From Leisingera sp. S132 (GTDB taxonomy: Bacteria; Pseudomonadota; Alphaproteobacteria; Rhodobacterales; Rhodobacteraceae), in NCBI RefSeq assembly GCF_025144465.1, contig NZ_CP083553.1, positions 3,086,001 through 3,150,000 on the forward strand: a stretch of 64,000 nucleotides of DNA. The letters are read 5' to 3'. Every line of letters begins with the position of its first letter. Within the stretch, counting starts at the first letter, position 1. A program made the position numbers and the translations under genes. Shown piece after piece: positions 9,312-17,331 of this stretch. Below the pieces are notes generated by a model. It made no database searches, had not been told where the DNA came from, and saw only the letters and a program-made list of their open reading frames with translations.

Positions 9312-9424
9312 CCGGCTGCGGGCTTTTGTTCGACCCTGCAGCGCTTGCGGATACAGAAAGAAGCTGCAGAAAATCAGCAGCCTAGTCCCGGATTCAACTC
9401 AATTGCAAAAGGCCGGGCGCAGCT

Positions 9425-10372
9425 CTAGCGCGGCAGGCCGCCCGCCAAGCGGAGCAGTTCGACTTTGTTGTGAACGCCAGTTTTCCGGTAAACGGAGGCC
9501 GCCTGATTCCGCACGGTATTGATTGAAACGCCAGATTCTTCGGCAATCGCCCGCATGGTCGCCCCGGCAATCAGCAGCTCCGCCACCCGGCGTTCCTTCG
9601 GGGACAGCCGGTTCAGCGGGCTGACGGGCTGGGCCGAAACCAGCCACAGATCGTCCAAATAGCGAACGCGGCTGAAAGTGGTCCCGGAAGGTGCGGTAAC
9701 CACCGCTTGCCCAGCGAATTCCCGCATCATGGCGGTCGGCTTCTGCCCTGGCTCCAGTCCGTCTTTCACCGCGCCATTGAAACCGGAAGAGCACAGGAAT
9801 AGCTCGCCCTCGTGATCAAGCAGCCCCCATTCGTTACAGGGATCCACACGCAAACCCAAATCCAGCTGCAGGCACATCGACAGCGCCTGTTCCAGATGCC
9901 GCAGGATAGCCAGGAAATCCGTTGTCTCCGTATCGGTAAAGGCCGGGTTCTGGCCATGCCGGTAGAGTGACATGAAGAAATTGAATGGCCCCTCGCGCAC
10001 CTTGCAATGGCCGTTCAGCATCTGGGTCAGGTCGAATTCCGCTGCAAATACTTTAAATCCGGGATCTGTCACAGCATCCTCGACAGACAATGACCGGGCA
10101 TACCGTTTCAGGGAGCGGCCTGTGCGCACGAAAGGGTCATTTACCAGATGCGCCTTGACCTTGGGCTCGAACCCGTCTGGCAGGCCGCTGACCATCGTAT
10201 GCACCATCGCGATCTTGCCGCCGCGGAACACTGACCAGCCCCACCAGGCGGAATCGAACACCGTAATCCCGCGCATCAGCCCGATCATGTACTGCTGGAA
10301 ATGCAGCGGCGTATGGGTGTTGGCCTTGTCCATCAGGCTCAGCACAAATTCACTCAGATCATAGCGGTTCAT
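9425..10372 (-). CDS. LuxR-family HTH transcriptional regulator
   Basis: This 315-residue protein has a C-terminal LuxR/FixJ-type HTH domain at about 250-315 (LSPKERRVAELLIAGATMRA, then IAEESGVSINTVRNQAASVY). The N-terminal 230 residues look like a small-molecule sensing domain of no family I can name. There is no receiver domain with a phospho-aspartate signature and no clear acyl-homoserine-lactone pocket, so quorum sensing is not indicated. It is transcribed in the same direction as the importer operon, upstream of it, and divergently from the NTF2-like/aldehyde dehydrogenase pair. Matching palindromes in front of its own gene and in front of the importer suggest it controls both and itself. 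Confidence 0.88.
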   Translation of the reverse strand: MNRYDLSEFVLSLMDKANTHTPLHFQQYMIGLMRGITVFDSAWWGWSVFRGGKIAMVHTMVSGLPDGFEPKVKAHLVNDPFVRTGRSLKRYARSLSVEDAVTDPGFKVFAAEFDLTQMLNGHCKVREGPFNFFMSLYRHGQNPAFTDTETTDFLAILRHLEQALSMCLQLDLGLRVDPCNEWGLLDHEGELFLCSSGFNGAVKDGLEPGQKPTAMMREFAGQAVVTAPSGTTFSRVRYLDDLWLVSAQPVSPLNRLSPKERRVAELLIAGATMRAIAEESGVSINTVRNQAASVYRKTGVHNKVELLRLAGGLPR

Positions 10373-10407
10373 GAGGTCAGGTTATCCCGTGCCAAGCTGC
10401 CACCCGC

Positions 10408-10425
10408 ATAGTGCATATGCACTAT
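10408..10425. promoter_or_regulatory. 18-bp palindromic operator (copy 2) in the divergent promoter region
   Basis: The sequence atagtgcatatgcactat is a perfect 18-bp palindrome. It differs from the copy at 9294-9311 at one central position. It lies about 36 bases upstream of the LuxR-type gene start and about 87 bases upstream of the NTF2-like gene, so one protein bound here could govern both divergent units. Confidence 0.85.
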
Positions 10426-10511
10426 ACAGTCGCTTCCTTTCCCTGACTAGCGTTGCTGTCAGCGCCCCGGAAAAGTCTGGGACAGGCGCAAACGCAAGGG
10501 AGGATTGCACC

Positions 10512-10892
10512 ATGACTGCTACGCTGAAAGACGTGATCGCCACCAAGTCCCGCCAGTTCGAGGCGAATTTCGCCGCCGGCGATGTCGCCGCGCTGGTGGA
10601 GGACTACTATACCCCCGACCCGGTGGTGATCGGCCAAGGAATTGGAACCTTTTCCGGCCGGGATGGTGCCTCGGCCTATTTCCTTGGCGCCGTGCAGGAC
10701 ATGAAAACGGCGCAGTTATCCACCACATCGGTGCAGCATGAGGGCAGCAGCGCCATTGAAACCGGCCGGGTGGTGCTGACACCGCGTGCTGAGGGCGCAG
10801 GTGATATCCATCTGGCCTATGTGGTGGTCTGGCAGAACGGCGAGGACGGCTGGAAGGTCCACATGGACTATTTCATGCCCGCCGCCGCCTGA
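10512..10892 (+). CDS. NTF2-like / SnoaL-fold protein
   Basis: This 126-residue protein has the size and pattern of the nuclear-transport-factor-2 fold: an N-terminal helix (ATKSRQFEANFAAGDVAALV), the strand pair EDYYTPDPVVIG, and a C-terminal strand VVVWQNGEDGWKVHMDYFMP. Such proteins are small cone-shaped enzymes (isomerases, dehydratases, lyases) or ligand carriers. The ATG at 10512 is preceded by ggagga at about 10499-10504. Translation upstream of this start is not protein-like. It is followed after 23 bases by an aldehyde dehydrogenase, suggesting a shared catabolic step. The reaction is unknown. Confidence 0.85.
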   Translation: MTATLKDVIATKSRQFEANFAAGDVAALVEDYYTPDPVVIGQGIGTFSGRDGASAYFLGAVQDMKTAQLSTTSVQHEGSSAIETGRVVLTPRAEGAGDIHLAYVVVWQNGEDGWKVHMDYFMPAAA

Positions 10893-10915
10893 CCCGCTGG
10901 CAAGGAGAACACCCC

Positions 10916-12316
10916 ATGAAATTTGAAATGACAATCGGCGGCGCCCCCGCTCCCGCGGCTGCCCGCTTCGATGTGGCCAATCCGGCAGGCGGGCTGGCAG
11001 GCCGAGCACCAAACGGAACACTGGCGGACCTAGACCGTGCGGTAGCAGCCGCGCAGGAGGCCTTTGCCAGCTGGTCGCAGCTGTCCCATGCCGACCTTCA
11101 GCGCTATTGCGAGGCTGTAACAGCCAAGATCGCGGAGCATGCCGAAGAGCTTGCTCAGCTGATCACGGCTGAACAGGGCAAGCCGCTCAATGGCCTCGGA
11201 TCACGTTTTGAGATGGGCGGCGCCCAAGCCTGGGCTGGATACACCGCTGAGCTGTCGCTGCCGGTCAAGGTGCTGCAGGACGACGCCGAAGGCCGGATTG
11301 AGCTGCATCGCAAACCGCTTGGTGTCGTCGGTTCGATCACCCCCTGGAACTACCCAGTTATGATAGCGGTTTGGCACATCCTGCCCGCGCTGCGGACCGG
11401 CAATACAGTGGTGATCAAACCCTCGCCGCTGACTCCGCTCAGCACGCTGCGGCTTGTGGCTTTGCTAAACGAAGTGCTGCCTGCGGGTGTTCTCAATTGT
11501 ATCACCGGAGACGACCAGACTGACAACCTGGGAGCGGCAATGTCTGCCCATCCGGGTATCCGCAAGATTGTCTTCACCGGCTCTTGCACGACCGGAGAGA
11601 AGATTATGACCGCGGCTGCGCCGACAATGAAGCGGCTGACGCTGGAAATGGGTGGCAATGACGCGGGCATCGTGCTGCCGGATGCAGACCCCCAGGCGAT
11701 TGCCGAAGGGCTGTTCTGGGGCGCTTTCATCAACAACGGCCAGACCTGCGCCGCGCTGAAGCGGCTCTATGTTCATGAGGACATCCATGACGCAGTCTGC
11801 GCCGCGCTGGTGGAATTTGCCCGCACCATTCCGGTGGGTCCGGGATCTGACGAATCCTCTATCCTTGGCCCGCTGCAGAATCCCATGCAGCACGCCAAGG
11901 TTTCCCGTCTCGTTGCCGCTGCCCGCGAAAAGGGTCAACTGCTGCTGGGCGGCAACCCAGGTAAAGGGCTGTTTTTTGAGCCGACAATCATTGCCGGTCT
12001 TACCAATGGCGACCCGCTGGTGGATGAAGAACAGTTTGGCCCGGCCCTGCCGGTGATCAAGTACAATGACGTGGAAGAGGCGATTGCCGCCGCCAACGGC
12101 AGCCCCAACGGGCTGGGCGGGTCGGTGTGGTCCAGTGATATTGCCAAGGCGTGCACCGTCGCGGCACGGCTGGAATGCGGCTCTGTCTGGATCAACAAGC
12201 ACGGGGCAATCCAGCCCAACGCGCCCTTTGGCGGGGTGAAATCCTCGGGGCTCGGCGTGGAGTTCGGCGAGGAGGGGCTGGCGGAATACACCGATATCCA
12301 AGTGGTGTTCGCCTGA
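10916..12316 (+). CDS. NAD(P)-dependent aldehyde dehydrogenase
   Basis: This 466-residue enzyme belongs to the aldehyde dehydrogenase superfamily, which oxidises aldehydes to acids. Conserved residues are N145 (TPWNYP), K168 (VVIKPS), the general base E244 (LEMGGND) and the catalytic cysteine C278 (NNGQTCAALKR). The C-terminal oligomerisation strand is present. It is in an operon with the NTF2-like gene and probably under the LuxR-type regulator. Given the linked HDAC-like amidohydrolase, an amino-aldehyde from polyamine-type catabolism is a plausible substrate, but this is inference. Confidence 0.95.
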   Translation: MKFEMTIGGAPAPAAARFDVANPAGGLAGRAPNGTLADLDRAVAAAQEAFASWSQLSHADLQRYCEAVTAKIAEHAEELAQLITAEQGKPLNGLGSRFEMGGAQAWAGYTAELSLPVKVLQDDAEGRIELHRKPLGVVGSITPWNYPVMIAVWHILPALRTGNTVVIKPSPLTPLSTLRLVALLNEVLPAGVLNCITGDDQTDNLGAAMSAHPGIRKIVFTGSCTTGEKIMTAAAPTMKRLTLEMGGNDAGIVLPDADPQAIAEGLFWGAFINNGQTCAALKRLYVHEDIHDAVCAALVEFARTIPVGPGSDESSILGPLQNPMQHAKVSRLVAAAREKGQLLLGGNPGKGLFFEPTIIAGLTNGDPLVDEEQFGPALPVIKYNDVEEAIAAANGSPNGLGGSVWSSDIAKACTVAARLECGSVWINKHGAIQPNAPFGGVKSSGLGVEFGEEGLAEYTDIQVVFA

Positions 12317-12322
12317 ACCGGC

Positions 12323-12344
12323 GGCCGGGACAGCGGTCCCGGCC
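12323..12344. terminator. Hairpin between convergent genes
   Basis: The arms ggccgggac (12323-12331) and gtcccggcc (12336-12344) are perfect complements around a four-base loop (agcg). The hairpin sits just after the aldehyde dehydrogenase stop and at the end of the convergent HxlR gene. No clear U-tract follows on the plus strand, so it may be a weak or bidirectional terminator. Confidence 0.6.
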
Positions 12345-12719
12345 CTAGCCTGCGCTGTCGTAACGCTCCCGCGCCGACATGATTTCCGGCTGTTTCGCCA
12401 CCGCCCAGGCGGCCATTGCGCCTATCGGTTCAAACAACGATTTGCCCAGCTCCGTGATGGCATAATCAACCCGCGGCGGGACCACCGGAGTGACCCTGCG
12501 CGCCACCAGCCCATCCCGCTCGAGCTGCCGCAAGGTCTGGGTCAGCATCCGCTGCGAGACATCCGGGATTGACCGCTGAATCTCGGAAAACCGGTGTTCC
12601 CCGTCCCTCAGCAGCAGGATCACCAGCAGGCTCCATTTGCCGCTGATCTGCGCCAGCACTGTCCGGATCGGGCACAGATCCAGCCCCAGCTCCCGTTCGA
12701 GTTCTTCACGCCGCTTCAT
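12345..12719 (-). CDS. HxlR-family winged-helix regulator
   Basis: This 124-residue protein is a DNA-binding regulator of the HxlR family. It has the hallmark N-terminal cysteine LCPIRTVLAQISGKWSLLVI (C16 region), the recognition region RFSEIQRSIPDVSQRMLTQT and a wing near VARRVTPVVPPRVDYAITE. HxlR proteins often sense electrophiles or aldehydes through that cysteine. It is divergent from the SnoaL-like/YceI pair and shares with it a promoter region holding a 9-bp inverted repeat, so it probably represses or activates those genes and itself. Confidence 0.92.
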   Translation of the reverse strand: MKRREELERELGLDLCPIRTVLAQISGKWSLLVILLLRDGEHRFSEIQRSIPDVSQRMLTQTLRQLERDGLVARRVTPVVPPRVDYAITELGKSLFEPIGAMAAWAVAKQPEIMSARERYDSAG

Positions 12720-12730
12720 GGATTTTCCTT

Positions 12731-12784
12731 AGTTACTAAAAAGTGCCTACTTCCGAATTGAAACTTCGGTTCCTATTAGTAACT
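12731..12784. promoter_or_regulatory. Inverted repeat, probable HxlR operator
   Basis: The half-sites agttactaa (12731-12739) and ttagtaact (12776-12784) are perfect reverse complements separated by 36 bases. They fill the divergent promoter region between the HxlR gene (start 12719) and the SnoaL-like gene (start 12825). HxlR dimers bind such inverted sites; two separate half-sites could be bridged, or each bound by a dimer. Confidence 0.75.
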
Positions 12785-12824
12785 CATGTACCCGACTCAA
12801 GCAACTGTCACGATGGAGACTGCA

Positions 12825-13655
12825 ATGACACTTCTTAAAAAAGCAGCCGCAGCTGTGCTTGCCTCCGCCGCCGCGACCAGCGCCGCCGCAGACCCAGCAG
12901 AAAACAAGGCCACAGCCGTTGCCCTCTTGGAGCAGGGCCTCGCCAAGGGCGATCGCGATTTCATTCGCGCGCATGTCGCCGAGGATTACATCCAGCACAA
13001 CCCGCAGGCCGCCGATGGGCGCGAAGGGCTGCTGGGCTTTGTTGATTTTCTTGAGACCCTGGATCCGCCAGTGCAGGTGAACCCGATCAGGGTGTTCGGC
13101 GATGAAAATTTCGTGGTGATCCACCAGACTGCAGAGTTCTTCGGGCCGAAGGTGATCATCGACCTGTTCCGCTTTGAAGACGGCAAGCTGGTGGAGCATT
13201 GGGATGCGATCCAGGATGAAGTGACTGAGACCGCCAGCGGCCGTTCCATGATTGATGGCACCACCGAAATCACAGATCTGGACAAGACCGACGCCAACAA
13301 GGCACTGGTCACCGGCCTCGTCACCGACGTGCTGATGGGCGGCGACCTTGCCAGGATCGACAGCTACATCCGCGCCGACTACATGCAGCACAACCCCTAT
13401 GTGCCGGACACCCGCGACGGACTGAAGGGGTTCATCGCCTATCTGGCCGAGAACGAAATCTCCTTCGGCTACACGAAGCTGCACAATGTGGTGGCTGAAG
13501 GCAATTTCGTGATGACCCAGGCCGAAGGCATCTACGACAGCAAACCCACGGCCTTCTATGACCTGTGGCGCGTCGAGGATGGGCTGATCGCCGAACATTG
13601 GGACGCGGTGCAGGAAATCCCTGCCGAGTTCGTCCACGGCAACGGCATGTTCTGA
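12825..13655 (+). CDS. Secreted tandem SnoaL-like (NTF2-fold) protein
   Basis: The 276-residue product has a signal peptide (MTLLKKAAAAVLASAAATSA) followed by two related SnoaL-like domains. They are recognisable by the repeated pattern DYIQHNPQAADGREGLLGF in the first half and DYMQHNPYVPDTRDGLKGF in the second, and by EHWDAIQ and EHWDAVQ near the end of each. Each domain is the size of a single NTF2-fold protein, so the gene is an internal duplication. The start at 12825 fits a ggag site at 12815-12818 and the signal peptide; in-frame ATGs at 12786 and 12813 are weaker. It is followed by a periplasmic YceI protein. Its reaction is unknown. Confidence 0.82.
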   Translation: MTLLKKAAAAVLASAAATSAAADPAENKATAVALLEQGLAKGDRDFIRAHVAEDYIQHNPQAADGREGLLGFVDFLETLDPPVQVNPIRVFGDENFVVIHQTAEFFGPKVIIDLFRFEDGKLVEHWDAIQDEVTETASGRSMIDGTTEITDLDKTDANKALVTGLVTDVLMGGDLARIDSYIRADYMQHNPYVPDTRDGLKGFIAYLAENEISFGYTKLHNVVAEGNFVMTQAEGIYDSKPTAFYDLWRVEDGLIAEHWDAVQEIPAEFVHGNGMF

Positions 13656-13693
13656 TCCCACCTTCCATTCCACACCATTAGAAAGGATACACA

Positions 13694-14281
13694 ATGACCA
13701 AATCCCGCCTTTTCAGCCTTCTGACTGTTCTTGCCGCCACCGCTGGCGCCGCTGCCGCGGAAACCTATAAAACCGACCCCGGCCATACTGAGGTCCGCGT
13801 CGGCTGGAGCCATGCTGGCGTGTCCATGCAGCATGGCGAATTCACCACCGTCACCGGCACCCTGGAACTGGATGCCGAAAACCCGGAAACCGCCAGCGTC
13901 ACCGCGGCGATCGCGGCGGACAGCTTCTTCTCCGGTGTCGAAGCGCTTGATCAGCACGCCAAGAGCCCGGATTTCCTGGACGCAGGCACCTATCCGGAAA
14001 TCACCTTTGCCAGCACCGCCGTGAAACTCACTGGCAAAGACACCGCTGAGATCACCGGCGACCTGACGCTGCACGGTGTCACCAAACCGGTGGTGCTGGA
14101 CGCGCGCCTGACCCATCTTGGCGCGCATCCGGTCGGCCAGTTCTTCGACTATTACAAGGGCGACTGGGTGGCCTTCTCCGCCAAGGGGCAGATTGACCCG
14201 GCAGACTTCGGTGTCGGCAGCAGCATCCCGGTGGGACAGTTGACCATCAACATCGACACTGAACTCAAAGCAGCCAAGTAA
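13694..14281 (+). CDS. YceI-family periplasmic lipocalin-like protein
   Basis: This 195-residue protein is of the YceI family, which folds as an extended lipocalin-like barrel binding polyisoprenoid or other long lipids in the periplasm. A signal peptide (MTKSRLFSLLTVLAATAGAA) leads into ETYKTDPGHTEVRVGWSH, the typical YceI N-terminus. The middle has HAKSPDFLDAGTYPEITFAS and the domain ends with VPVGQ-type strands. It lies 38 bases after the SnoaL-like gene with its own gaaagga ribosome site, and is probably co-regulated by HxlR. Confidence 0.93.
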   Translation: MTKSRLFSLLTVLAATAGAAAAETYKTDPGHTEVRVGWSHAGVSMQHGEFTTVTGTLELDAENPETASVTAAIAADSFFSGVEALDQHAKSPDFLDAGTYPEITFASTAVKLTGKDTAEITGDLTLHGVTKPVVLDARLTHLGAHPVGQFFDYYKGDWVAFSAKGQIDPADFGVGSSIPVGQLTINIDTELKAAK

Positions 14282-14799
14282 TCCGGCGATCTGACAGCAC
14301 AAAGGCTCCGGGGCCTTGCTCCGGGGCTGGTTGGAAAACCATTTCGAGAACAGTCAGGTCATTTCGCAGATTTTCAAGACACTCGGGCGGCCCGGTCGGC
14401 TTCATAGGCAAACAGCCACCCCCCCGCATCTAAACGACAGGCTTCTTGCTCTTGTCGCGACTTGGAGCCGAAAAAACCATGGCCACTGTCAAGAAATGCG
14501 TCCGTGCCGCCCGGCGTCCACTGCCTGAGCTGCAACCACATCGCGGCATATCCCTTGAACGACCGCTTTACCTCCAGCCTCGCAGCACAATCTTTTTGGG
14601 CAGTGTAGCGGTGTAGCACGCTGCGAGCGCGCGCAGCACGGTTTGGAGAGGTCCGATGTGGGCTCGCAGCTGCCGAATGCGTCTGCGGCATGTCCCAAAG
14701 AACAGGCAACCTGACAACGGCCATTCAAACTGCCGGTAAAACTCAGATGCCAGCACGGTGCTGATGTCTGGGTTTGGCGGGAGGATTGGAGGGCGCACT
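14282..14799. other. Intergenic region, no gene seen
   Basis: The first 50 bases contain a direct repeat of gctccgggg and a weak hairpin (aaggc/gcctt, near 14304-14320), possibly a terminator for the YceI gene. The remaining 450 bases show no convincing coding sequence and probably include the flank of the integrase gene, perhaps a recombination site. Confidence 0.4.
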
Positions 14800-15432
14800 A
14801 TGCCAAGAGTCCAACTTCCCGCTGTCACCCCGAAACGTAGAGCCTGGAACAAAGGCCGGATCATAGGCCAGAAACGCCCACTATTGCCGAAACAGGTCTG
14901 GGCGATACGCGCGCGGCTCGAACTGGCGGGCAACTTGCGCGATCTAGCACTATTCAACGTGGCAATTGATAGCAAGCTTCGCGGATGCGATTTGGTCAAA
15001 CTGGCCGTCACTGACCTGGTGAGGGATGATCGCGTTCGCGAAAGGGTGTCCGTGGTCCAGAGCAAAACCAAGCGGCCCGTTCAGTTCGAACTCTCTGAAA
15101 ACACGCGGGACACAATTGCCGCGCGGGTCAAATCGCCGGACATGATCGGTTTCCGTTTCATGTTTCCCAGCCGGTTTCACCACCGCCCGCACATCTCAAC
15201 ACGCCAATATGGACGGCTTGTGCGAGATTGGGTGGCGGCGATCGGGCAGGAGCCCAGTGGACACGGCACCCATTCGCTGCGCCGGACCAAAGCAGCGGAG
15301 ATATACCGAAAAACCGAAAATCTCCGAGCGGTACAACTTCTGCTCGGACACACAAAGGTCGACAGCACTGTCAGATATCTTGGCGTCGAACTTGAAGATG
15401 CGCTGAGCGTCGCCGAGCAAATCGACATTTGA
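14800..15432 (+). CDS. Minimal tyrosine recombinase (catalytic domain only)
   Basis: This 210-residue protein is a phage-integrase-type tyrosine recombinase. The catalytic residues are all visible: R61 (SKLRGCDL), K89 (QSKTKRP), H158 and R161 (THSLRR), H184 (LLGHTK) and the nucleophile Y193 (TVRYLG). It lacks the N-terminal core-binding domain found in most integrases and is close to the minimum length. Such short integrases are widespread in proteobacteria near mobile regions. The ATG at 14800 follows a ggaggg site; an upstream in-frame ATG at 14758 is less likely. No partner genes of a phage are nearby, so its role here is unclear. Confidence 0.88.
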   Translation: MPRVQLPAVTPKRRAWNKGRIIGQKRPLLPKQVWAIRARLELAGNLRDLALFNVAIDSKLRGCDLVKLAVTDLVRDDRVRERVSVVQSKTKRPVQFELSENTRDTIAARVKSPDMIGFRFMFPSRFHHRPHISTRQYGRLVRDWVAAIGQEPSGHGTHSLRRTKAAEIYRKTENLRAVQLLLGHTKVDSTVRYLGVELEDALSVAEQIDI

Positions 15433-15559
15433 ACCACGTTGGCGGTTGGCACGTGCCGTCCGCCAATCCGGACCGGACTTGCGTTCACGGTGCAGCGGCG
15501 GATCGGATCGAGCCCATCTTGACCGATGCTGCGCAATGCACGATTAGCCGCTTCACCGA

Positions 15560-16279
15560 TCACATTTGCAATTCGCTATACGGGCATACATCGTCGTTAA
15601 ACGGGACATGTCTGCGCCGAAAACTGCTATTAGGAACGGCTTCCGGGCTGTTGATCCTGTCCATACGAAAGTGCCGGAAACCATCTCGCATCGGGTCCCA
15701 GCCGACGAGATACCATAGCGGCGGGAGGATCAGCATTGCTTGCGGTTCCACTTCGCGCGTAGTGTTGCGGCCCTTTGCGTCGCGATAGCCAAAGCGGATG
15801 AGGTGTCGCCCAAGAAACGCCGCTTCGAATGCAGGCAATAATTCGGAATCCATTTTGCCCATGTCAGATAGATCCTGCAGGGGCGACAGCTGGCCAATAT
15901 GAAGGCAGTCGAGGAAGGCGCGCAGATCGCGCACCTTATCTCCAGGCAGGGCTTTTTCGATCTTGGCAAGCCCCGCATCAGCCAATTCCGAGAATGGCAG
16001 ATTTCCCGCCGCGCGTATTGCCGCAACGCTTATAAGCAGCGCGAAAACTTCTGGCACCGATAGCTTGGCAGTCGCTTGCATCGATTGGGGGTCAAGTTGC
16101 ACCCCACCGCCGCGCCCGACATCGGAATGGATCACATAGCCCTCATCCCTTAACGCGCTGATGTCGCGCAGCACGGTCCGACGGGATACGCCGACCTCAT
16201 CGGCAAGGGTATTAATGGTCGAAGTGCCATTGCGGCGAAGGCTGCGCACAATGGTGTCATGTCTGAGCCGAATGTTCAT
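15560..16279 (-). CDS. HTH and WYL-domain transcriptional regulator (YafY/DeoR type)
   Basis: This 239-residue protein has an N-terminal winged helix-turn-helix (TINTLADEVGVSRRTVLRDI, about 21-40) with the wing RGGGVQL, and a C-terminal WYL domain (about 130-210) with the variant LWYLVGWD. WYL domains bind nucleic acids or small ligands. It is divergent from a RidA-family gene. The 87-base promoter gap holds a clear inverted repeat, so it probably regulates itself and RidA. Confidence 0.92.
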   Translation of the reverse strand: MNIRLRHDTIVRSLRRNGTSTINTLADEVGVSRRTVLRDISALRDEGYVIHSDVGRGGGVQLDPQSMQATAKLSVPEVFALLISVAAIRAAGNLPFSELADAGLAKIEKALPGDKVRDLRAFLDCLHIGQLSPLQDLSDMGKMDSELLPAFEAAFLGRHLIRFGYRDAKGRNTTREVEPQAMLILPPLWYLVGWDPMRDGFRHFRMDRINSPEAVPNSSFRRRHVPFNDDVCPYSELQM

Positions 16280-16282
16280 ATC

Positions 16283-16305
16283 GACACCTTATCACAAATG
16301 GTGTC
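16283..16305. promoter_or_regulatory. Inverted repeat, probable WYL-regulator operator
   Basis: The half-sites gacacc (16283-16288) and ggtgtc (16300-16305) are perfect complements with 11 bases between them. The site starts four bases from the WYL regulator's start codon and lies upstream of the RidA gene, a position that would block both divergent promoters. Confidence 0.75.
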
Positions 16306-16366
16306 AGTTTTTGGCACTATTTTGATTTACACCGGTTCCAGCAACGCAAAACAAGGAGAATGCGAT

Positions 16367-16762
16367 TTGGAACGGACAGCAGTGAACCCGTGGGAGTGGT
16401 CGATCAAACTGGGCTACAATCAGGCAGAGATGATCGACAGCGCGACCCGTCAATTGATTTGCGCAGGTCAAACTGCCGTGGACGAAAACGGTGCCCCCCA
16501 GCACCCCGGCGACATGCGCCCGCAGATCAGTCTGGCGCTGGACAATTTGGAAGCTGTCCTCAAAGGGGGGCGCATGAATCTGAGCAATGTCGTTAAGCTC
16601 AGCGTCTATGCAACCGATGTGGATGAAGCCTTGAAAAACTTTGACTTGATGGGGATGCGTTTTGGACCGCATCAAGTGGCCCCGCCCATGACCTTGCTGG
16701 GAGTAACCCGCCTCGCGATCCCCGGCTTGCTGTTCGAAATCGAAGCGACAGCAATGGCATGA
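16367..16762 (+). CDS. RidA-family protein
   Basis: The 131-residue product belongs to the RidA/YjgF/YER057c family, which deaminates reactive enamine/imine intermediates. The C-terminal VTRLAIPGLLFEIEATA contains the conserved arginine and glutamate of the active cleft. The best start is a TTG at 16367, eight bases after a good ribosome site (aaggag, 16353-16358). Family members start with the same NPWEWSIKLGYNQ context, and the upstream in-frame stretch is not protein-like. It is divergent from a WYL regulator. It belongs to the NPWxWS(L/I)K subgroup, whose substrate is not known to me. Confidence 0.88.
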   Translation: MERTAVNPWEWSIKLGYNQAEMIDSATRQLICAGQTAVDENGAPQHPGDMRPQISLALDNLEAVLKGGRMNLSNVVKLSVYATDVDEALKNFDLMGMRFGPHQVAPPMTLLGVTRLAIPGLLFEIEATAMA

Positions 16763-16809
16763 CGCTAGTCACAGCGGTCATTTTGTTTCGAAACCCAAAT
16801 GGCCATTTC

Positions 16810-16906
16810 GTCCCGCGTCTCGTTTGTCCGACCTGACTGTAGCGAAAGGGTGGTTTGGGTTCGCCGGTATTCGCGGACCTGAATGACTGCAAACGGAAAA
16901 GTTCGC
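16810..16906 (-). repeat. 97-bp dispersed repeat, copy B (inverted relative to copy A)
   Basis: This copy matches 340-436 in the opposite orientation with few differences. It begins 47 bases after the RidA stop codon. The flanks of the two copies share no similarity on the side that in copy A leads to IS110, which gives one true edge of the repeat. Confidence 0.85.
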
Positions 16907-17331
16907 CGCAGCCAAGTCGGACATGGTCTCCTGACCGAGGGGGCGTATTTCTGCCGGTTGATCTCCCGGTGGCCGAGGCTTCTCCAGCGGAATCCGTTGC
17001 CAGCCTCCCCTTTCCTATCTAACTGCGCCTGGCCAACAGGCGTAGCCTGCGGTTTCACAGTGGTATGGACGCTGCTGTGCTGTCCCGGCTGATCCACACA
17101 GAAGGCGGCATTGGTGGCTGGTCTCACAACCAGGAGAGGGGTCTGTTCCGGTAAGGGGCAGAATAGTACGATAAGACCAAAATCGTCTTGAATGAAATCC
17201 GCAGGAAGTTGCTGCCAACCACCTATCGTTTGGCTACCACTTTGTAGCTTTCCCCCGCTACGCTCAATCACCTACACAACATAGTTGCATGGATCTCTCT
17301 TCCGGCATAGTTCTGAGACATTCGGTACAGA
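16907..17331. other. Intergenic region, no gene seen
   Basis: A minus-strand frame runs through this stretch and into the 97-bp repeat, but its predicted sequence looks non-protein-like and I do not call it. Just before the TetR gene, cattc and gaatg flank six bases (about 17319-17334), a possible weak TetR half-site pair. Confidence 0.35.

Noticed and set aside
9425..10372. Quorum-sensing LuxR with lactone synthase
   Set aside because: The sensing domain lacks clear lactone-pocket features and no LuxI-type gene is in the window.
14374..15071. Minus-strand frames near the minimal integrase
   Set aside because: They overlap the integrase with its full catalytic set and look like antisense shadows.
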